Assembly: GCA_028658405.1 (NCBI GenBank)
Contig: JAKOGY010000024.1
Span: 1 to 34,465 of the forward strand
Direction: 5' to 3'
Length of the DNA: 34,465 nt
From: Dolichospermum sp. ST_sed8
Lineage (GTDB): Bacteria; Cyanobacteriota; Cyanobacteriia; Cyanobacteriales; Nostocaceae
Shown here: piece after piece, positions 9,249-17,339 of the stretch
Layout: every line of letters starts with the position of its first letter
Position numbering within the stretch: position 1 is the stretch's first letter
The notes under the pieces: model-generated
The model's database searches: none
What the model saw: only the letters and a program-made list of their open reading frames with translations
Told to the model about the DNA's origin: nothing
Program-made: the position numbers and the translations under genes

Positions 9249-9687
9249 ATTTCCCCTTCAAGATTTTGATGCTTAACACCAGCTTTGATGACAATGCTAA
9301 ATCTCTATATTGTTCATTACTTATGGGTGATTTGTCTCTGTTTATAACCATCATCATCAATTACTGTCTGTAAAAGGTTAGTGTTACTGACAATATTTGA
9401 GTAATAATTACCTGGATACCCTCTCCCTGCCAATGGGCTTGATGGTATTTATAGGTAATTAACAGGTGGTTACGAGAAAACATCCTGGCCACAGAATGAC
9501 TGTAATAGGCTGCTATCTCTGCAATTAATAGTTTTAGACAACCCATAACATTGGTGAACTGATCATAGAAATTGAGTCACTGTAATACCAATATCATGTT
9601 AGGAGTGCAATTTGTCGTCAAAAATACGATCCGTTAAAGTCTGTAATCTGAACTTCTAGTGAGGATAGGGGGAAAAGCAGGAAATTC
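9249..9687. other. Intergenic region upstream of psbV; nothing firm
   Basis: 439 bases between the psbV start and the 3' end of the next minus-strand gene. It should contain the psbV promoter, but no clear -35/-10 pair could be chosen. A 61-codon open frame (9361-9546, minus) resembles no known family and has no ribosome-binding site. No repeat or strong hairpin was seen. Confidence 0.5.
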
Positions 9688-10134
9688 CTATTTTGGTTGT
9701 TTTTGTTGAGAAATGTAAAGGGTATAATTATATTTAATTTTTGATAATTCACCTACGTGTATTGAGTATTTTCCTGACTGCCAGTAACCAGAAAATTCTG
9801 CTTTACTTCCATTATAATTATCAGGAAGTACACAAAAACGGCCTCCTGGTCCATCAACCAATAGACTTGGCTTTCCTTGAGTTTCTACTGTCTCTACTGT
9901 TAACCTTAGATAAGGTACTGATTCCGTCACCTGAATCACTTGACTGGGTTGACTCGAAATATTCCCACAATTTGATGCTATTGATCCCCCAGATTCACCT
10001 TTGACAATTAGCGGGTCTGGTTTAAGACTACTATTAATTTGAAGAGGTGGAATTTCGGCTAAACTAGCATGAGTCAGTAATAAACTGATTGTGAGTCCTA
10101 GTGGAACAACTGTAAAGAGCTTTAGCGTTTTCAT
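9688..10134 (-). CDS. Secreted hypothetical protein
   Basis: A 148-residue protein of no recognised family. Residues 1-26 form a clear Sec signal peptide: Lys at 2 and 5, the hydrophobic stretch VVPLGLTISLLLT, then a cleavage site near SLA|EIPP. The mature part is small and beta-rich in appearance, with two cysteines (in ASNCGNISS and GRFCVLPDN) that could form a disulfide in the periplasm. The pattern PYLRLTVETV...PSLLVDGPGGRFCV...SGYWQSGKYSIHVGE resembles small cyanobacterial periplasmic proteins with a repeated 'GxYxIxVG' beta-hairpin, possibly a pre-peptidase-like fold; this is a guess. It is a single gene with no functional clue from neighbours. Confidence 0.7.
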   Translation of the reverse strand: MKTLKLFTVVPLGLTISLLLTHASLAEIPPLQINSSLKPDPLIVKGESGGSIASNCGNISSQPSQVIQVTESVPYLRLTVETVETQGKPSLLVDGPGGRFCVLPDNYNGSKAEFSGYWQSGKYSIHVGELSKIKYNYTLYISQQKQPK

Positions 10135-10320
10135 TTTGTGTCCATAACCTGAATTAAATGTTTATAAGGCATATTTATAAGCATACTGGGTTAAAACCCC
10201 GAAATTGAATCCACATTTAACTAAGAGACTAGAAAAAAGATAAATTGAGTAGATTCGGTAGAGACTATCGGAGTTTGTCAATAACCTACTAAGAGAACTA
10301 CATAAAAAAGATGCTCTAAT

Positions 10321-10382
10321 CTTGTGGGATGGGCATCTTGCCTGTCCTTGTATTATTAGCGGCAAGATGCCTGCACCACAAG
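10321..10382. repeat. Interrupted inverted repeat (REP/MITE-like)
   Basis: The 22-base left arm (10321-10342, core GGGCATCTTGCC) pairs with the right arm (10361-10382, core GGCAAGATGCC) at 18 of 22 positions around an 18-base loop. The surrounding 445-base gap (10135-10579) between two divergent genes holds nothing else convincing; a 67-codon open frame across it is explained by the repeat. The element resembles dispersed cyanobacterial palindromes of this 'GGGCATCTTGCC' type. Confidence 0.75.
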
Positions 10383-10579
10383 AAATTTTAGGATATTTTT
10401 TTAACTGGAAGTCTCTAATACGTAAGTATCCATGACGGAGACAATTAAATTGTGTTCCTACTGAATATCTTCTAATTCAGATTCAAAGTGCGGAAAACAA
10501 CGGGGAAATTACGTTAGGCTGGATAAAACTACAAAACAACGAATTGTTAGCACCGTATAAATCCTGATAAAATCTCCTG

Positions 10580-11431
10580 ATGTTCAAACTAAAACATCTT
10601 CAAAACACTAATACAGGGTGGTCTTTGGATCAACGAGATCCCCAGTTTATCGAGTCTATGATGCCCATCTTGGGCTTGTTATATAACTTGTATTTTCGAG
10701 TCCAAACCAGTGGTTGGGAAAATGTCCCAGATGGAAAAATCCTGATTGTTGGCTCTCATAATGGCGGACTTGCCTCTCCTGATACATCAATGATGTTGTA
10801 TGATTGGTTACGTCGTTTTGGTGTAGAACGACAAATTTACGGTTTAATGCACCCTAAAGTTTGGGATGTATTGCCTCCAGCAGCAGAAATGGCGATGAAA
10901 GCGGGCGCAGTAAGAGCGCATCCCAAAATGGCTTATGCTGCTTTGCGGTCTGGTGCTAGTGTATTAGTCTATCCTGGTGGAGCTGAGGATGTTTTTCGAC
11001 CCCATGCGATGCGGGATAAAATTTATTTTGCCGAACGGAAAGGGTTTATTAAGTTGGCATTGCGGGAAAATGTGCCGATTGTACCGGCGATTTCCTGGGG
11101 GTCACATGATACTCTGATTGTTTTGACTGATGCGTATAAAATCATGCAGCAACTTCATGAAATGGGGATGCCTTGGCTGTTTGGGGTTGATCCTTTGGTT
11201 TTTCCTATTTATCTAGGATTACCTTGGGGATTGGCTCTGGGACCTTGGCCAAATATTCCTTTACCAGTGCCTATCTACACCAGAGTTTGTCCACCAATAG
11301 TGTTTGAACGCTATGGAAAAGAAGCTGCAAGCGATCGCATTTATGTTAATGAATGTTATGAGTTAGTCAGAGGCAAAATGCAGCAGGAGTTGGATAATTT
11401 AATTCAACAAACTACTTATGACAGGGAATAG
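10580..11431 (+). CDS. Lysophospholipid acyltransferase (PlsC/LPLAT superfamily)
   Basis: A 283-residue acyltransferase, probably transferring a fatty acyl group to a lysolipid or acylglycerol at the membrane. The catalytic block is SHNGGLASPD (H60, D68), a diacylglycerol-acyltransferase-like variant of the H-x4-D motif. The substrate motif VYPGGAEDVFRP (130-141) replaces the usual FPEGTR, as in DAGAT/'phospholipid-glycerol acyltransferase' relatives. VPIVPAISWGSHD follows near 165. Hydrophobic stretches near 25-40 and 200-225 suit membrane association. The next gene is convergent. The true acceptor (lysophosphatidate, diacylglycerol or another) cannot be read from the sequence. Confidence 0.85.
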   Translation: MFKLKHLQNTNTGWSLDQRDPQFIESMMPILGLLYNLYFRVQTSGWENVPDGKILIVGSHNGGLASPDTSMMLYDWLRRFGVERQIYGLMHPKVWDVLPPAAEMAMKAGAVRAHPKMAYAALRSGASVLVYPGGAEDVFRPHAMRDKIYFAERKGFIKLALRENVPIVPAISWGSHDTLIVLTDAYKIMQQLHEMGMPWLFGVDPLVFPIYLGLPWGLALGPWPNIPLPVPIYTRVCPPIVFERYGKEAASDRIYVNECYELVRGKMQQELDNLIQQTTYDRE

Positions 11432-11448
11432 GGAATAGGGAATAAGGG
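11422..11448. repeat. Short STRR (TAGGGAA)n
   Basis: Three to four heptamer units overlap the last codons of the acyltransferase gene, so its C-terminal residues DRE are encoded at the edge of the repeat. This is a small array of the heterocystous STRR kind. Confidence 0.8.
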
Positions 11449-11527
11449 CTATTTCATTCTTATTTAACCCGCTTGGGGTGTTCTCTATTACCTCTTTAAC
11501 CTGGTGGTGTTTTTATCGCCAGGTGTT

Positions 11528-12274
11528 TTAACTGGCGATACTTTGTAAAAAATCCCTTTCTTCTCTGACTAAATGGCCGTCTTCCATATAAACAATGCGG
11601 TCAGCAATATCTAAAATACGGTTATCGTGAGTGACAAGTAATATTGTACAACCATGCTCCTTTGCTAATTTTTGCATTAATTCCACTACATCCCGTCCTG
11701 ATTGTTTATCTAATGCGGCTGTTGGTTCATCTGCTAGGACTATTTTGGGTTGACTGACTAATGCCCGAGCGATAGCGAAGCGCTCCGTAGGAATCGCAAC
11801 TCGTTGTTTTTGTCCTCCTGATAAATTATCTGGATAATAATTCAGCCGATTTCCTAATCCTACCTCTTCTAGCATTTTCTGGGACTGCATTAACATTTCT
11901 TTTCCAGACATTTTTCCCTGTAATTCTAAACCCATTCTTACGTTTTGGATTGCTGTTAAGCTACCATGTAAATTATGTGCCTGGAAAATATAACCATTAG
12001 TGCGTCGCGCTTGGGTAAGTTGTTTGGCATTAGCTTTACAGAGTTCATTACCTAATATCTGCAAACTTCCCGATTGAGCCGAACGCAACCCCCCAGCTAA
12101 GGTTAATAATGTGGTTTTGCCAGAACCAGATGGACCTGTCATAATCACAATTTCACCTGTATTAATTGTCAAGTTGATATTAAATAAAACTTGTTTTCGC
12201 AGTTGTCCAGTTCCGAAGTAATGATCGAGGTTTTGGATGGAAATTACAGGTTCTGAAGGGTTAATTGTTTGCAT
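11528..12274 (-). CDS. devA: DevA-family ABC transporter ATP-binding protein, with a 7-residue insertion
   Basis: The ATPase of a DevBCA-type exporter (248 residues). In Anabaena, DevBCA exports heterocyst glycolipids; paralogues handle other envelope lipids. Walker A is GPSGSGKT (47-54), the signature LSGGQ (151-155), Walker B IVLADEPTAALD (178-189), and the switch histidine lies in LLVTHDNR. Between signature and Walker B the normal run QRVAIARALV is broken into QRVAI-PTERFAI-ARALV by 21 in-frame nucleotides (11774-11794). That is the helix following the signature, a conserved part of the nucleotide-binding domain, so activity may be affected. The gene lies 49 bases after devC in a devB-devC-devA order. 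Which substrate this copy serves is unknown. Confidence 0.88.
   Translation of the reverse strand: MQTINPSEPVISIQNLDHYFGTGQLRKQVLFNINLTINTGEIVIMTGPSGSGKTTLLTLAGGLRSAQSGSLQILGNELCKANAKQLTQARRTNGYIFQAHNLHGSLTAIQNVRMGLELQGKMSGKEMLMQSQKMLEEVGLGNRLNYYPDNLSGGQKQRVAIPTERFAIARALVSQPKIVLADEPTAALDKQSGRDVVELMQKLAKEHGCTILLVTHDNRILDIADRIVYMEDGHLVREERDFLQSIAS
11769..11797. repeat. Small dispersed-repeat-like insertion splitting a HIP1 site inside devA
   Basis: The plus strand reads GCGAT, then 21 bases (AGCGAAGCGCTCCGTAGGAAT), then CGC. Removing the 21 bases restores GCGATCGC, the HIP1 octamer, and the standard DevA sequence QRVAIARALV. The insert contains a short palindrome around AGCGCT. This fits the very small mobile repeats described for Nostoc and Anabaena genomes. 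No second copy was noticed in this window. Confidence 0.7.
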
Positions 12275-12323
12275 AAGTAAGGAATTTTTTGCACGCCCAG
12301 ACGCAAGAGGAATTTTGAGAAAT

Positions 12324-13505
12324 TTAAAACATATCAGCAGGATCGGCTGATTGGAGTCTAGCAGTTGCTACTGTTCCTGAAAGTGTACACATGATAACTG
12401 TCATGAGAAAAACTGTTAATGCTCTGGCTAACGTCATATATATTGGTAAGTTGGTAGCGTTGCGAGTTAGTTGATAAAGTCCTAGTGGGACTATGAATCC
12501 AGGAATGAAACCTAATACTGCGAGAATAATTGCTTCTTCAACAATTATTCCTAATAAATAGATGTTTTGATATCCCATCGCTTTAAATGTGGCATATTCT
12601 CTGAGGTGGGAATTGACATCGGTAGAAAGAACTTGATAAACAATAATTACACCAACTATAAATCCCATGGATACGCCAATGGAAAAAATAAAACCAATGG
12701 CAGTTGATTTTTTCCAATAATCTTCTTCAAATTTGATATATTCTGGAAGGGTGAGAACTTTTACATCTGGATTTGCTTGTAAATGGGATTTTAAGGCTGC
12801 TACTACCTGTTCTATTTCATATCCTGGTTGAACAGAAATTAATCCGAGATTAATACTTCCTGCTTTTCTTCTAGGAAAGATGCGTAAAAAGTTTTCATCA
12901 CTGGAAACTAAAGTTCCATCAGCAGCAAATGATGCTCCTAATTGAAATAAGCCACTAATATTAATTGTCCGCTTATCTATTTCTGTACTGACATTTTTTC
13001 CAGCATTAATTTGACTAAAAACTTGATCATAATCTCCCTTCGCACCCCGATCAAAAAGAAAGGTATCGGGTAATTTAATTGTATCTAATTGGGCGTTGAT
13101 TTCTGATATATTTAATGCAGGTTTTTCAGGATTAAAGGCGATCGCTTGAACTGTGGTTTTGCTTTTTGTTTGCGGATTTTTCCAAGTTACTAACCCAACA
13201 TATATAGCTTCTGCTGATTTTACACCGGGTACATCAGCAGCTTGCAATATTCTTCTTCGAGTAAAAGTGGACATATTTTGCATACTCTGGCTTTGCGGAC
13301 TAATCAAAATTATGTCTGCAATAAAAGCCCGGTTTAACCTGGTGTTGCTATCATATAAGGCATTTTGAAAGCCAAGCTGCATAAAAATCAACACATCAGC
13401 AAAGGCAATACCTGATAAAGCTACTAATAAGCGACTTTTACTATGGCTAAGTTGCAACCATCCTAAAGGTGTCCGTCTTCGGATTGCTTGAAAGAATCCT
13501 ATCAT
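12324..13505 (-). CDS. devC: DevC-family ABC transporter permease
   Basis: The inner-membrane permease of the DevBCA-type exporter (393 residues). It has the FtsX/MacB-like layout: one N-terminal membrane helix (LVALSGIAFADVLIFMQLGF, about 26-45), a long periplasmic domain, then three C-terminal helices (about 273-293, 315-340, 355-378). The start RRRTPLGWLQLSHSKSRL and end LQSADPADMF are characteristic of DevC. Its start codon overlaps the devB stop by 4 bases, pointing to translational coupling. The gene is intact, unlike devB. A HIP1 site lies at 13138-13145. Confidence 0.92.
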   Translation of the reverse strand: MIGFFQAIRRRTPLGWLQLSHSKSRLLVALSGIAFADVLIFMQLGFQNALYDSNTRLNRAFIADIILISPQSQSMQNMSTFTRRRILQAADVPGVKSAEAIYVGLVTWKNPQTKSKTTVQAIAFNPEKPALNISEINAQLDTIKLPDTFLFDRGAKGDYDQVFSQINAGKNVSTEIDKRTINISGLFQLGASFAADGTLVSSDENFLRIFPRRKAGSINLGLISVQPGYEIEQVVAALKSHLQANPDVKVLTLPEYIKFEEDYWKKSTAIGFIFSIGVSMGFIVGVIIVYQVLSTDVNSHLREYATFKAMGYQNIYLLGIIVEEAIILAVLGFIPGFIVPLGLYQLTRNATNLPIYMTLARALTVFLMTVIMCTLSGTVATARLQSADPADMF

Positions 13506-14325
13506 AGTGAAATTACTGCCTTAACTTGCAAATTGGTAAATTTTGCTGCTTTTTTGCTGGAAGCTTCATCTAGCTGGACGTAAACTTCTACTACTCTACA
13601 ATCAATATTTTCACTGGGGTCAGAATTAATCACATTTTGCCGTTGTACTTTCCAACCAACCCAATCTACTTTTCCCTGTAATTGCCCTGGGAGGGAGTTA
13701 CTAGATATTTTTACCTGTTGTTGAGGACGGATTTTATGAATATCACTTTGGTAAACTTCAACTACTGCATTCATCTGGTTTATTTGCCCAAGTTCGACAA
13801 TGCCATTATTGGACACTAGTTCACCTGCACGGGTATAAATTTCAAAAATTACACCATTTTGAGGTGCTTTTACATGAGTTTGCTCTAAATTTGCTTTTGC
13901 TTGTTGGGCTGTGGCTATAGCGCGACTAACTTCAGCTTTGGCTGCGGCTATGTCTACTGGACGCACTTCGGCTATTTTATTTAAGGTAGCTTGGGCAGAA
14001 ATGACTTGTTTGCTACCTGTGGCATTAATCCGGGTGAGGGCAGTTTTAGCTTCGCTAATTTGCTTGCGTCCGGTGCTATCTATGCGGTTAAGGTTGGCTC
14101 TAGCTTCGCTCAATTGTTGGGTGAGAGTGTCAACACTGAGATTTTTATTATCAAATAATGACTGAGAAATTGCCCCGTCTTGAGAAAGTTGCTGCTGGGC
14201 TGGAAATATTTTAGATAATACTAATTGTTCCCAGGAGTTATTAGGGCTTGTCAGGCTGATTATTGGTGAATCTGGGCGTTTTCCTGCATTAGCTAGGGTT
14301 TTTGTTCGCAATGTAGATAAAGCCG
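13502..14325 (-). pseudogene. devB: DevB-like HlyD adaptor, 5' end missing
   Basis: The membrane-fusion (periplasmic adaptor) subunit of the DevBCA-type exporter, here lacking its start. Clear DevB/HlyD homology runs from about QQQLSQDGAISQS through a coiled-coil region (LSEARANLNRID...), RPVDIAAAKAEV, the barrel segment VKAPQNGVIFEI and the C-terminal FTNLQVKAVISL. Full-length DevB has roughly 150-180 more residues: an N-terminal membrane anchor, the first half of the lipoyl domain and the first half of the coiled coil. None is present. The open frame continues to 14428, but those codons are antisense to the TetR-like fragment and look like chance coding. Without anchor and first lipoyl half the product should not assemble with DevC. 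It could also be a real, very divergent short form. Confidence 0.7.
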
Positions 14326-14327
14326 GT

Positions 14328-14768
14328 TTAGAGGTGATTACCCAGTATTTTATCGCGCATCCAGAACTACAATTACCTGATCCAGAGGTGGCTGCACGGA
14401 TTTTTTTGGGGACGTTAATCCATTTCACGATTATTCAGAATATGCTACATAGTCAAGATATTCTGCCGATGGAGAGCGATCGCTTGATTGATAATTTGGT
14501 TAATTTAATTACCAGTAACAAAGGCGATATACATGGTAATAGGTATTCAGGAACAAGGCACAAATCACCCAGACGCAAGCGCACACCAGGGGGAAAATTT
14601 CAGGCTGATTATGGTGATGAGTCTAAAAAGCTGCGGTCTATCAGGCTTACAGATACAGCTTGGACTAAGTTGGATGAATTAGCAACCGCCAATAATGTAA
14701 CCCGCAGTGAGATGATTGAAATCTTTGCTCGTCAAGGCTTTGGAGATGTTCAGCAGTCGAGAAAGTGA
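14328..14768 (+). pseudogene. TetR-like C-terminal half joined to a ribbon-helix-helix-like domain; N-terminal HTH missing
   Basis: The first half (ITQYFIAHPELQLPDPEVAA...FLGTLIHFTIIQNML...DRLIDNLVNLI) looks like the ligand-binding C-terminal half of a TetR/AcrR repressor, but the DNA-binding helix-turn-helix that should precede it is absent. A Lys/Arg-rich linker (GTRHKSPRRKRTPGGKF) then leads into RSIRLTDTAWTKLDELA...TRSEMIEIF, a pattern like RHH/CopG-type DNA-binding domains. The only possible start in frame is a GTG at 14334. Upstream lies the opposed truncated devB, so both genes lost their 5' ends at about 14325-14330. It may be a remnant, or a chimera that is still translated and binds DNA through the RHH part. 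Confidence 0.6.
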
Positions 14769-14929
14769 TTTTGTATATACATGATGCACCAATCCCATTA
14801 TGGTTAAATTGGGTGTATTCCTGGTTGCTGAAAAGTTAGCAAGTAAGCCGATAAAATTGGTCAGAATGTGGATAGTAGTTAAAATTGTCAAACTTCTAGA
14901 CTGAAATATCAGGTTAATGAATTAAAATT

Positions 14930-16123
14930 ATGGTTATGCTGAACCGAATTAAAGACTTAACAACAAATATAGCCCCCCGATTGGTCGAAATCCGTCGCCA
15001 TATTCATGCACATCCAGAACTTAGTGGCAAAGAGTATCAAACTGCTGCTTTTGTCGCAGGTGTATTATCTGCCAATGGCTTGCACGTAGAAGAAGGAATT
15101 GGCAGAACAGGTGTTATTGGTGAATTACAAGGGACTCAAGTTAGTGATAGGATGCTGGCAATTCGCACTGATATGGATGCTTTGCCTATTCAAGAACGCA
15201 CAAGTTTAGAATATGCCTCTCGAATTGAAGGAGTTATGCACGCTTGTGGACATGATATTCATACTACAGTAGGTTTGGGAACTGCGATGGTACTTTCCCA
15301 AATCGCTCCTGAATTGGGGGGAAAGGTGCGGTTTTTATTTCAACCAGCCGAAGAAATTGCCCAAGGTGCAAGTTGGATGGTAGAAGATGGAGTCATGAAT
15401 AATGTTGCGGCTATTTTAGGGTTACACGTTTTTCCTTCTATTCCGGCTGGTTCAGTTGGTATTCGCTATGGCGCATTAACAGCCGCAGCAGATAATTTAG
15501 AAATTATTATTATTGGTGAATCTGGACATGGTGCGCGTCCCCATGAAGCTATAGATGCAATTTGGATTGCTGCTCAAGTGATTACATCATTACAACAAGC
15601 GATTAGTCGAACTCAAAATCCTTTGCGCCCTGTAGTATTGAGTATTGGACAAATTAATGGGGGACGAGCGCCAAATGTAATTGCTGATAAAGTTCATTTA
15701 TTGGGAACTGTGCGATCGCTTCACCCTGAAACCCGCGATAAACTACCACAGTGGATTGAAAATATAGTTTCTAATGTTTGTAATTCTTATAATGCAAAAT
15801 ATCAGGTTAATTATCGTCGATGTGTACCTAGTGTGCAAAATGATAACGCATTAACACAATTATTACAATCATCTGCGGAAGAAGCTTGGAGTAATGAGCG
15901 GGTACAAATTTTACCAGAACCATCTTTAGGTGCAGAAGATTTTTCTGTTTATTTAGAACACGCCCCTGGTTCAATGTTTCGTTTGGGTGTAGGCTATGAA
16001 GATAGAATGATTAATCATCCCTTGCATCATCCGCAATTTGAAGTTGATGAATCTGCTATTATTACTGGAGTAGTTACTTTGGCTTATGCAGCTTATAAAT
16101 ATTGGCTGAAGTCGGAACTATGA
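14930..16123 (+). CDS. M20-family amidohydrolase (N-acyl-L-amino-acid amidohydrolase type)
   Basis: A metal-dependent peptidase/amidohydrolase of 397 residues, of the hippurate hydrolase / IAA-amino-acid hydrolase subgroup. The binding residues are in HACGHDIHTT (C106, H108), QPAEEIAQGA (E141, E142), GLHVFPSIPAG and the C-terminal LGAEDFSVYLEHAPG. RIHAHPELSGKE-like sequence near residue 25 is the classic subgroup start. There are two candidate starts, ATG at 14930 and 14936; the first is given. The last codons and stop (AAG TCG GAA CTA TGA) lie inside a dispersed repeat that begins at 16111. Substrate is unknown. Confidence 0.92.
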   Translation: MVMLNRIKDLTTNIAPRLVEIRRHIHAHPELSGKEYQTAAFVAGVLSANGLHVEEGIGRTGVIGELQGTQVSDRMLAIRTDMDALPIQERTSLEYASRIEGVMHACGHDIHTTVGLGTAMVLSQIAPELGGKVRFLFQPAEEIAQGASWMVEDGVMNNVAAILGLHVFPSIPAGSVGIRYGALTAAADNLEIIIIGESGHGARPHEAIDAIWIAAQVITSLQQAISRTQNPLRPVVLSIGQINGGRAPNVIADKVHLLGTVRSLHPETRDKLPQWIENIVSNVCNSYNAKYQVNYRRCVPSVQNDNALTQLLQSSAEEAWSNERVQILPEPSLGAEDFSVYLEHAPGSMFRLGVGYEDRMINHPLHHPQFEVDESAIITGVVTLAYAAYKYWLKSEL

Positions 16124-16215
16124 TTTTTTTGATTTGGATGATGAATTTGTCAGAACTATGATTTTTTTGATTTTTTTGATTTAGATGATTAGTCAGTCAG
16201 GAAAATCAGGATTAT
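16111..16215. repeat. Two direct copies of the GTCNGAACTATGATTTTTTTGAT repeat
   Basis: One copy begins at 16111 (GTCGGAACTATGATTTTTTT) and the next at 16149 (GTCAGAACTATGATTTTTTT), each followed by GAT-rich sequence. The reverse complement of the same core is repeated four times at 20872-21014 upstream of accD. The first copy supplies the amidohydrolase stop codon. Confidence 0.8.
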
Positions 16216-16290
16216 CTTATTTATATAAGCTGTAAGTAAAATTAGAGCGTTTCGTGTTTAAATAAATTTAAGAAAATTATACTGTTAATC

Positions 16291-16605
16291 ATGCCACCAA
16301 TCGAAGCTATAGATTCAAACTCATCAGAACAAAGCACTAATAATTGGTATTTAGTAACCGTTCGCTCTAAAAAAAGAGAAGTATTTTTGAAATACCTGAA
16401 TTTAGCTATTAGCCAAAATCAACTACAAGACTTAGTAATAGATATCAAAAGTCCCCAAGATGCAGTTTATCAAGATATTATTTTATTAAAAACTAGTAAT
16501 TTTAAAACTGCTTATATACAACTTAAAAAAATTGAATGTTTCCACAATATCGAACGGAAACCTTTAGGATTAGCACAAGTAAATAGAATGTTAGGTATTG
16601 GATAA
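16291..16605 (+). CDS. Hypothetical protein, possibly NusG N-terminal (NGN)-like
   Basis: A 104-residue soluble protein. After an acidic, Ser-rich leader, the segment NNWYLVTVRSKKREVFLKYL followed by DLVIDIKSP and a short C-terminal alpha/beta stretch resembles the NGN domain of NusG (WYVV...S..E..V). There is no KOW domain, so it would be a stand-alone NGN-like protein. The resemblance is a by-eye match to a short motif. It lies 37 bases ahead of the DUF2809 gene and may be co-transcribed with it and DUF167. Confidence 0.6.
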   Translation: MPPIEAIDSNSSEQSTNNWYLVTVRSKKREVFLKYLNLAISQNQLQDLVIDIKSPQDAVYQDIILLKTSNFKTAYIQLKKIECFHNIERKPLGLAQVNRMLGIG

Positions 16606-16642
16606 AATTTGCTATAAAGGCTGATTACCTATTTGTAAAAAA

Positions 16643-17059
16643 ATGTTCCATAAGCGTCAACAAACCAAATTAATTATCATTTCTACACTCATAGTTATAG
16701 CGATGGATTTTTTCTTTAAATATTATCCAGGCATAGGAAATGAATGGTTAAATAATTATGGTGCAGGGATATTTTATGAAATATTTTGGTGTTTATTTGC
16801 TTTTGGATTGTTCAGAAGTAAAAAAGCCGTTGTCCAAATTCCTATCTGGGTTTTTATCCTTACCTGTATTGTTGAAGTTTTACAACTTTGGCATCCACCC
16901 ATATTAGAAGCCATCCGTGCTACCTTAATAGGTAAGTTATTATTGGGGACTACCTTTGCTTGGTGGGATTTTCCTCATTATCTCTTAGGTTCTATTTTTG
17001 GTTGGTTGTGGTTAGAAAAACTTCAAAAAATAGATAATGCAAAAAAGAGTAAAAGTTAA
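16643..17059 (+). CDS. DUF2809 family membrane protein
   Basis: A 138-residue integral membrane protein with about four helices (residues 9-25, 40-58, 66-85, 110-123). The family signature is visible: [18 protein letters not shown] and [20 protein letters not shown] followed by [12 protein letters not shown]. Function is unknown for the family. Its 3' end overlaps the DUF167 gene by 23 bases, so the two are probably one transcript. Confidence 0.85.
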   Translation: MFHKRQQTKLIIISTLIVIAMDFFFKYYPGIGNEWLNNYGAGIFYEIFWCLFAFGLFRSKKAVVQIPIWVFILTCIVEVLQLWHPPILEAIRATLIGKLLLGTTFAWWDFPHYLLGSIFGWLWLEKLQKIDNAKKSKS

Positions 17060-17261
17060 ACCAAATTCTAAACAGCAAAAGATTGAAGAATTAGCAGATG
17101 GTAGTTTAAATGTACATCTCAAATCACCACCAGTAGATGGTAAAGCTAATGAGGAATTAATTAAATTACTAGCCAAAAAATTTGATGTTTCCAAATCCTC
17201 TATCAGAATTAAATCTGGGACAACATCTCGACAAAAGGTAATTGAAATTGATGGAATTTAG
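17037..17261 (+). CDS. DUF167 (YggU) family protein
   Basis: A 74-residue small basic protein of the YggU/DUF167 family. The family core is clear: [33 protein letters not shown], and [16 protein letters not shown]. Structures of relatives are known but the function is not. The start ATG at 17037 lies within the DUF2809 gene in another frame, suggesting translational coupling. Length is normal. Confidence 0.92.
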   Translation: MQKRVKVKPNSKQQKIEELADGSLNVHLKSPPVDGKANEELIKLLAKKFDVSKSSIRIKSGTTSRQKVIEIDGI

Positions 17262-17265
17262 GAAA

Positions 17266-17339
17266 ATTACCAATTACCAATTACCAATTACCAATTACCA
17301 ATTACCAATTACCAATTACCAATTACCAATTACCAATTA
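17266..17339. repeat. STRR heptamer array (ATTACCA)n
   Basis: About ten perfect copies of ATTACCA fill nearly the whole gap between the convergent DUF167 gene and mscS, ending on the base before the mscS stop codon. No other terminator is visible here. Confidence 0.95.

Noticed and set aside
9361-9546. 61-codon minus-strand open frame upstream of psbV
   Set aside because: No recognisable family, composition like non-coding DNA, no ribosome-binding site.
10162-10365. 67-codon minus-strand open frame
   Set aside because: It runs through the interrupted inverted repeat at 10321-10382 and matches nothing known.
14329-14428. N-terminal 30-odd residues of the devB open frame (MKWINVPKK...)
   Set aside because: Antisense to the TetR-like fragment and unlike any DevB N-terminus, which should have a membrane anchor; treated as chance coding.
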